From NCBI GenBank assembly GCA_028708105.1, contig JAQVZR010000030.1, positions 1 to 10,549 on the forward strand: a DNA stretch of 10,549 nucleotides, given 5' to 3'. This DNA is from Desulfoplanes sp. GTDB lineage: Bacteria > Desulfobacterota > Desulfovibrionia > Desulfovibrionales > Desulfomicrobiaceae. Below, one piece after another: positions 5,194 to 10,549 of the stretch (the stretch's first letter is position 1; each line of letters starts with the position of its first letter). The position numbers and the translations under genes were made by a program. The notes under the pieces are model-generated. The model saw only the letters and a program-made list of their open reading frames with translations, made no database searches and was not told the DNA's origin.

Positions 5194-6003
5194 CTAAAGT
5201 CTGCGCAGGTATTGGATGCCGCGCTCTAAAAGAGCCGTCCCTAGAATGGTCTTTTCACCCCGGGTCCATTGGGGATGGTTGGTGGGATGGTTATAGGCCT
5301 CAGGATGGGGCATGAGGCCCAGAATCCGGCCCGAAGGATCGGTTAAGGCTGCAATGCCCAGGGGAGAACCGTTGGGATTTTCCGGATAGTGCTGGGTGGG
5401 TTGTTTTGTCTTGGGATCAATATATTGCAGGGCGATGAGATTGGCCTGCTGGAGCTCTGTGAGTACCTTTTCATTTTTGGCGATAAGCTTCCCTTCGCCA
5501 TGACGCACGGGCAGGTAGAGTTCATCGAGCCCCTGAGTGAATACGCATGGAGATTCCTGATTACATTTCAGGTGTACCCATCGGTCTTCGAATTTGGCCG
5601 AGTCATTGTGACTCAGGGATACCTGGCGTTCAAAATATCTGCCGCCAGCTGCGGGAAGCAGGCCAAGTTTGACCAGCAGTTGAAAACCGTTGCAGATTCC
5701 TAAGATGATACCCTGGGATGCCAGAAATTTTTTGAGTTCCTCTTCCAGGGAAATCCCAGATTTTGTTTTGGTATACCGCCAGCGCAAAGCTGCGGCCTGG
5801 GCAGCACCCAACTCATCTCCATCCAGAAATCCGCCCGGGAAAATGATGAAATTGTAATCCGCAAGGACATATTTTTCCGAGACAAGATCTGAAAAATAGG
5901 TAATATCTGTCTGGTCAGAGCCGGCTTGTCGGGCAGCAAACGCGCTTTCTTTTTCGCAATTTGTACCATGACCGGTAATGACTAAGGTTTTGACCTTGGC
6001 CAT
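5194..6003 (-). CDS. purQ: Phosphoribosylformylglycinamidine synthase, glutaminase subunit
   Basis: PurQ supplies ammonia from glutamine to PurL in the FGAR-to-FGAM step of purine synthesis. The class I amidotransferase triad is visible: nucleophile C104 in GICNGFQLL, and H233 and E235 in MPHPE. IIFPGGFLDGDELGA is the oxyanion-strand region. At 269 residues it is longer than the roughly 227-residue Bacillus-type PurQ and resembles the longer form, with the extra segments FERQVSLSHNDSAKFEDRWV and QYIDPKTKQPTQHYPENPNG. The ATG at 6003 has AGGAGG 4 bases upstream. It is divergent from pyrG and heads a leftward group with tadA. PurL and PurS are not in the window. Confidence 0.95.
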   Translation of the reverse strand: MAKVKTLVITGHGTNCEKESAFAARQAGSDQTDITYFSDLVSEKYVLADYNFIIFPGGFLDGDELGAAQAAALRWRYTKTKSGISLEEELKKFLASQGIILGICNGFQLLVKLGLLPAAGGRYFERQVSLSHNDSAKFEDRWVHLKCNQESPCVFTQGLDELYLPVRHGEGKLIAKNEKVLTELQQANLIALQYIDPKTKQPTQHYPENPNGSPLGIAALTDPSGRILGLMPHPEAYNHPTNHPQWTRGEKTILGTALLERGIQYLRRL

Positions 6004-6049
6004 TGATCCTCCTGGAGATAACTAAATAATTGATTGGTGGTGCGAATAG

Positions 6050-6078
6050 ACGATACTATCGTATTCTGCCTGTGACAA
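6050..6078 (-). promoter_or_regulatory. Candidate purQ promoter with overlapping palindrome
   Basis: On the minus strand TTGTCA (6078-6073) and TATCGT (6055-6050) are separated by 17 bp, a plausible sigma-70 promoter about 47 bp before the purQ start. The palindrome ACGATACTATCGT (6050-6062, 6-bp arms) covers the -10 element, so it may be an operator. No regulator is identified. Confidence 0.5.
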
Positions 6079-6142
6079 AAGAGATAAAATTCATATCTTT
6101 CATCATCTCAAGACGCAAGGAGTATTTGATGTTTTCCTTTTC

Positions 6143-6170
6143 TTGACAAGTTGAAAAATCATTGTCTAAT
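6143..6170 (+). promoter_or_regulatory. Sigma-70-type promoter of the pyrG-kdsA-lpt operon
   Basis: TTGACA at 6143-6148 is a perfect -35, and TCTAAT at 6165-6170 matches the -10 consensus at 5 of 6 positions with a 16-bp spacer. The predicted start is near 6177, giving a leader of about 95 bases before pyrG. Confidence 0.75.
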
Positions 6171-6205
6171 GAGTTGAATACTTATATGGGATTTTGTATT
6201 TTTTG

Positions 6206-6239
6206 AATGGGTTGCTCAAAGTGGCGACCCATTCCTTTT
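6206..6239 (+). promoter_or_regulatory. Leader hairpin before pyrG, possible attenuator
   Basis: AATGGGTTGC (6206-6215) and GCGACCCATT (6224-6233) form a 10-bp stem with one G-T pair and an 8-base loop, followed by CCTTTTGTT. This is terminator-like but with a short T-run. It lies in the leader of pyrG about 35 bases before the start codon. Attenuation by CTP supply is known for pyrG in Gram-positive bacteria, but this leader lacks clear evidence of that mechanism. Confidence 0.4.
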
Positions 6240-6244
6240 GTTGA

Positions 6245-7906
<1,662 letters not shown>

Positions 7907-7921
7907 ACGGATCAGGTGATC

Positions 7922-8728
7922 ATGGACACACTCTTTCATCAATCATGCACAGCTCCTTTTCTTATTGCAGGACCCTGCGTCCTTGAAAGTTTCGAACTGG
8001 CCCGGGATGTTGCCGTGGAGCTTGCCGGAATTTCAAAACGACTGGGTATTCCCATTGTTTTCAAAAGTTCCTTTGATAAGGCCAACAGAACTTCAGTGAC
8101 GAGTTTTCGGGGGCCCGGCATGCACAAGGGAATCGAGTGGCTTGGGAAAATCCGTGAAGCAAGCGGACTTCCGGTCATCACCGACATCCATCTTCCCGAG
8201 CAGGCTGCTCCCGTCGCCGAAGTGGTGGATGTCCTTCAAATCCCGGCGTTTTTGTGCCGCCAGACCGATCTTCTGGTGGCTGCAGCTCAAACAGGTACCA
8301 TTGTCAATGTCAAAAAAGGACAGTTCCTGGCTCCCTGGGATATGAAGCCCGTGGTTGAAAAACTCCGTTCCACCGGCCATTCCAAACTTTGGCTTACGGA
8401 ACGTGGATCATGCTTTGGGTACAACAATCTGGTTGTCGATTTCAGGTCCATACGCATTATGCATGACCTTGGGTGCCCCGTTGTCTTTGACGCCACCCAT
8501 TCGGTCCAGATTCCAGGGGGGCAGGGGAATTCTTCTGGGGGCAGAAGAGAATTTGTGCCTATGCTGGCAAGAGCCGCTGCCGCGTGCGGATGCCAAGGGA
8601 TTTTCATGGAAGTTCATCCTGATCCAGACCACGCTCTGTGTGATGGGCCCAACAGCTGGCCCCTTGCCAAGACTGAGGCCTTGATCAAAGAGCTTATAGC
8701 CGTATGGAGCGTCACCCATGAATCCTGA
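7922..8728 (+). CDS. kdsA: 3-deoxy-8-phosphooctulonate synthase (KDO8P synthase)
   Basis: KdsA condenses phosphoenolpyruvate with arabinose 5-phosphate to KDO 8-phosphate, the first committed step to Kdo of lipopolysaccharide. Family motifs are clear: [54 protein letters not shown] and [11 protein letters not shown]. The residue in AGPCVLES is Cys (C19), with H193, E230 and D241 in the places of the other metal ligands. This matches the metal-dependent type (as in Aquifex) rather than the E. coli type, which has Asn there. ATG at 7922 is chosen; GTG at 7916 would add two residues. It follows pyrG by 15 bp and overlaps kdsC by 11 bp, so it is operonic. Confidence 0.97.
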   Translation: MDTLFHQSCTAPFLIAGPCVLESFELARDVAVELAGISKRLGIPIVFKSSFDKANRTSVTSFRGPGMHKGIEWLGKIREASGLPVITDIHLPEQAAPVAEVVDVLQIPAFLCRQTDLLVAAAQTGTIVNVKKGQFLAPWDMKPVVEKLRSTGHSKLWLTERGSCFGYNNLVVDFRSIRIMHDLGCPVVFDATHSVQIPGGQGNSSGGRREFVPMLARAAAACGCQGIFMEVHPDPDHALCDGPNSWPLAKTEALIKELIAVWSVTHES

Positions 8729-9239
8729 ATCCCGTGCAGCCAAAGTCAGGATGCTTGTGCTTGATGTTGACGGGGTCCTTACGGATGGCGGATTGTATTA
8801 TGATGCCGAAGGTAGAATTCTGAAACGGTTTAATGTCCAGGATGGTCTGGGGATCAAGGTTGCCCAGCGTGCCGATATCCAGATCGCCGTTATTTCCGGG
8901 CTGGATTCTTTGGCTGTTGCCACCCGTGTCAAAGAACTCGGGATTACCTATTATTACCCCGGCCATCATCACAAGATTCCTGTGCTCAAAAAAATTAGTA
9001 AAAAATCAGGGATTGATCTCTCTGCAATGGCCTACCTTGGAGACGATTGGGTCGACGTCGGCCCAATGGAAAATGTCGGGCTGCCTATGGCCGTTGCCAA
9101 CGCGCAGCCTGAAATTCTTAATCTGGCGGCCTGGACGTCACGTGCCCGAGGAGGGCATGGGGCAGTGCGCGAGGCTATCCGTTTCCTCTTGGAATCCCAG
9201 GGAAAACTTGAAAAAATCTGGCGGACGTGGGCGGATTGA
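8718..9239 (+). CDS. kdsC: 3-deoxy-8-phosphooctulonate phosphatase (HAD family)
   Basis: KdsC removes phosphate from KDO 8-phosphate to release Kdo. This 173-residue protein is a cap-less HAD phosphatase. Motif I is [13 protein letters not shown] with nucleophile D16 and acid/base D18, motif II is VISG near S60, the motif III lysine is probably K86, and motif IV is LGDDWVD with D109, D110 and D113. [12 protein letters not shown] near the C-terminus is typical of KdsC. Where many KdsC proteins have Arg after the motif II Gly (SGR or TGR), this one has Leu (SGLDS), a change worth noting. The ATG lies inside the end of kdsA and the stop overlaps the lptC start. Activity on KDO8P is inferred from motifs and from adjacency to kdsA. 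Confidence 0.92.
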   Translation: MNPESRAAKVRMLVLDVDGVLTDGGLYYDAEGRILKRFNVQDGLGIKVAQRADIQIAVISGLDSLAVATRVKELGITYYYPGHHHKIPVLKKISKKSGIDLSAMAYLGDDWVDVGPMENVGLPMAVANAQPEILNLAAWTSRARGGHGAVREAIRFLLESQGKLEKIWRTWAD

Positions 9240-9796
9240 TGAGCACAAAGAAACTATGTTTTTTTTCCCTGCTGGTGGTCTGTATTGCCGGAGCCGTACT
9301 TGTCAGCAGACATTTTTTGAGCACGGTGGATGGAATCAAAAAGGATCTTGGCGATGTTTCCGTGGACCTTTCTCTGGGGGGGGTTACCCTGCGTCAGGGA
9401 AAGGACGGGCATTTGTTGTGGACCCTGAATGCGACGGCTGCAGATTATCAGAAAAATGCCGGTTTTGTTTTCTTGACCAGCCCGAAAATACTTTATTTTC
9501 AGGATGATAACCATGACCCCTTGTATGTTGAAGGGGATCATGGCAAAGTTGATCAGAAAAATGATCAGGCCTTTGTGTGGTCCAATGTGACCGCTCGCTA
9601 TCAGGATACGCTGGTTACAACCGCCAATCTTCGTTACGATGGTAAACAGCGTATCCTGATATTTGAAAAAAATGTGGTAGTGGAACGGGGAGATTTGCGT
9701 CTTTTCGCGGATAGCGCAGAGCTTGATCTGAAAGATGAACAGCTTCAGGCTCATGGGAATGTTCGAGCCATCATTATCGCGAGCACATTGCCTTGA
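9239..9796 (+). CDS. lptC: LPS export ABC transporter periplasmic anchor protein LptC
   Basis: LptC is a bitopic inner-membrane protein that takes lipopolysaccharide from LptB2FG and passes it to LptA. The 185-residue product has one N-terminal membrane segment (about residues 5-23, LCFFSLLVVCIAGAVLV) with lysines on the cytoplasmic side. A beta-rich periplasmic domain follows, with repeating short strands (LYVEGDHGKVDQKNDQ, VTTANLRYDGKQRIL, LRLFADSAELDLKDEQ) as in the OstA/LptC jellyroll. The ATG at 9239 overlaps the kdsC stop (TGATG), so translation is probably coupled; an upstream in-frame GTG at 9227 is less likely. Sequence conservation in LptC is low, so the call rests on topology, strand pattern and its place before lptA and lptB. 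Confidence 0.88.
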   Translation: MSTKKLCFFSLLVVCIAGAVLVSRHFLSTVDGIKKDLGDVSVDLSLGGVTLRQGKDGHLLWTLNATAADYQKNAGFVFLTSPKILYFQDDNHDPLYVEGDHGKVDQKNDQAFVWSNVTARYQDTLVTTANLRYDGKQRILIFEKNVVVERGDLRLFADSAELDLKDEQLQAHGNVRAIIIASTLP

Positions 9797-9828
9797 TAGT
9801 TTTATAAAGTCTGATCTATTGTTTTGTC

Positions 9829-9848
9829 AGGCCGTGGGATCCCGGCCT
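9829..9848 (+). other. Small hairpin in the lptC-lptA gap
   Basis: AGGCCG (9829-9834) and CGGCCT (9843-9848) form a 6-bp GC-rich stem with an 8-base loop inside the 74-bp gap. No T-run follows, so it is not a terminator. It might adjust stability or relative expression of lptA. Confidence 0.3.
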
Positions 9849-9870
9849 TGACCAATCTGAGGAAAATCCA

Positions 9871-10404
9871 GTGAAAAGTATTCTTTGTTTTTTGATATGT
9901 TTTTTTGGCGTTGCAGCCCAATGTTACGCAGCAACGCCAGCGAGTAAACAGCAGGTGGCGACGACCATCACTTCTGATTCCATGAATTATGATCCCGGCA
10001 CCCGCCAGGTAGTCTTTAAAGGTAACGTTCATGTCGTTCGGGAAGACTTCCAGATATGGTCTGAAAAACTTATCATTTATTTTTCAGAAGAGGTCCAAAA
10101 AAAGCAGTCTCAAGCAAAAACAACCGCTGCACCAGGGCAGAATCTTTCCGATGTAGAGAAAATTGTCGCTTTGCAAAAGGTCCGTATTGTCAGCCAGGGG
10201 AAAAAGGGATTCTGCGAAAAGACGACCTATTGGCAAAAAGATGGTCTGATGCAGATGGAAGGAAATCCCCGCCTTGAGGATGGAGATAATCAGATCCAGG
10301 GGGAAATCATCAAACTGTATACCCAGGATAACCGCAGTGAAGTCTTAGGCGGTAAGAAAAGGGTGCATGCCATTTTTTATTCACGTCCAGACAAGGTTAA
10401 ATAA
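9871..10404 (+). CDS. lptA: LPS transport periplasmic protein LptA
   Basis: LptA forms the periplasmic bridge that carries lipopolysaccharide from LptC to LptD. The 177-residue precursor has a signal peptide (KSILCFLICFFGVAAQCYA, likely cleavage after A20). An OstA-type beta-jellyroll follows, with the family pattern TITSDSMNYDPGTRQVVFKG and GNVHVVREDFQIWSEKLIIY, and later GNPRLEDGDNQIQGEIIKLY. A polar Q/K/A-rich insertion (about residues 73-95) interrupts the fold and probably forms a loop. It starts with GTG at 9871 with GAGGA about 7 bases upstream; no ATG fits. The 74-bp gap from lptC is the longest in this operon. lptB starts 6 bases after its stop. Confidence 0.93.
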   Translation: MKSILCFLICFFGVAAQCYAATPASKQQVATTITSDSMNYDPGTRQVVFKGNVHVVREDFQIWSEKLIIYFSEEVQKKQSQAKTTAAPGQNLSDVEKIVALQKVRIVSQGKKGFCEKTTYWQKDGLMQMEGNPRLEDGDNQIQGEIIKLYTQDNRSEVLGGKKRVHAIFYSRPDKVK

Positions 10405-10410
10405 TTACCT

Positions 10411-10549
10411 ATGGCTACGCTGTATGCCCGTGAACTCGTAAAAAATTTTGGCAATAAAAAAGTTGTCAAAGGAATCGATATCTGTGTTAAGCAGGGAGAA
10501 GTCGTCGGCCTGCTGGGCCCAAACGGAGCGGGGAAGACCACAACCTTTT
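10411..10549 (+). CDS. lptB: LPS export ABC transporter ATP-binding protein LptB, N-terminal part (truncated by window edge)
   Basis: LptB is the cytoplasmic ATPase that powers lipopolysaccharide extraction by LptB2FG. Only the first 46 residues are in the window. They start [20 protein letters not shown] and reach the Walker A motif GPNGAGKT (residues 36-43), in the LptB-type setting [16 protein letters not shown]. It follows lptA by 6 bases on the same strand. The Shine-Dalgarno is weak, so translation may depend on coupling with lptA. The subfamily call rests on the order lptC-lptA and the start of the protein. In related genomes rpoN often follows, which cannot be checked here. Confidence 0.93.
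   Translation, partial: MATLYARELVKNFGNKKVVKGIDICVKQGEVVGLLGPNGAGKTTTF

Overview
The window joins two kinds of DNA. Positions 4496-10549 are a bacterial chromosomal backbone. Positions 1 to about 4495 are the end of an integrated mobile element that abuts the 3' end of a tRNA-Ser gene. The backbone order pyrG-kdsA-kdsC-lptC-lptA-lptB, together with a roughly 270-residue PurQ and mid-range base composition, suggests a Gram-negative of the Desulfobacterota, probably Desulfovibrionales-like. That assignment is an inference from gene order and protein style, not from a database search.

Element, read leftwards from the tRNA: a non-coding stretch (4177-4495) holds a long perfect hairpin and five copies of a 12-bp motif resembling integrase arm sites. 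It is followed by a P4-type tyrosine integrase (2980-4176), an unrecognised AT-rich gene (2177-2875) with its own terminator, and an AlpA-family regulator (1796-1996). The alpA-like gene runs tail to tail into an XRE-type repressor on the other strand (1602-1805). The repressor diverges from a leftward operon across a control region with three copies of a 16-bp palindromic operator. The operon encodes an 88-residue unknown, a possible 46-residue ORF, a 79-residue unknown, an 81-residue HTH protein and the start of a DUF3987-type replication ATPase that runs off the left edge. Integrase, AlpA, a phage-like repressor switch and a replication protein in this order look like a satellite-type (P4/PICI-like) integrative island. 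The far end and most of the cargo are outside the window.

Backbone, leftward: purQ (5194-6003), tadA (4614-5138) and tRNA-Ser(CGA) (4496-4586) form a tight same-strand group. They cover a purine biosynthesis step, tRNA wobble deamination, and the tRNA used as integration site.

Backbone, rightward: a strong sigma-70-type promoter (6143-6170) and a leader with a hairpin precede pyrG. kdsA, kdsC, lptC, lptA and the start of lptB follow with overlaps or short gaps. The set links CTP supply (used to activate Kdo as CMP-Kdo), Kdo synthesis, and lipopolysaccharide export to the outer membrane. No rRNA gene, CRISPR array or complete insertion sequence was seen.
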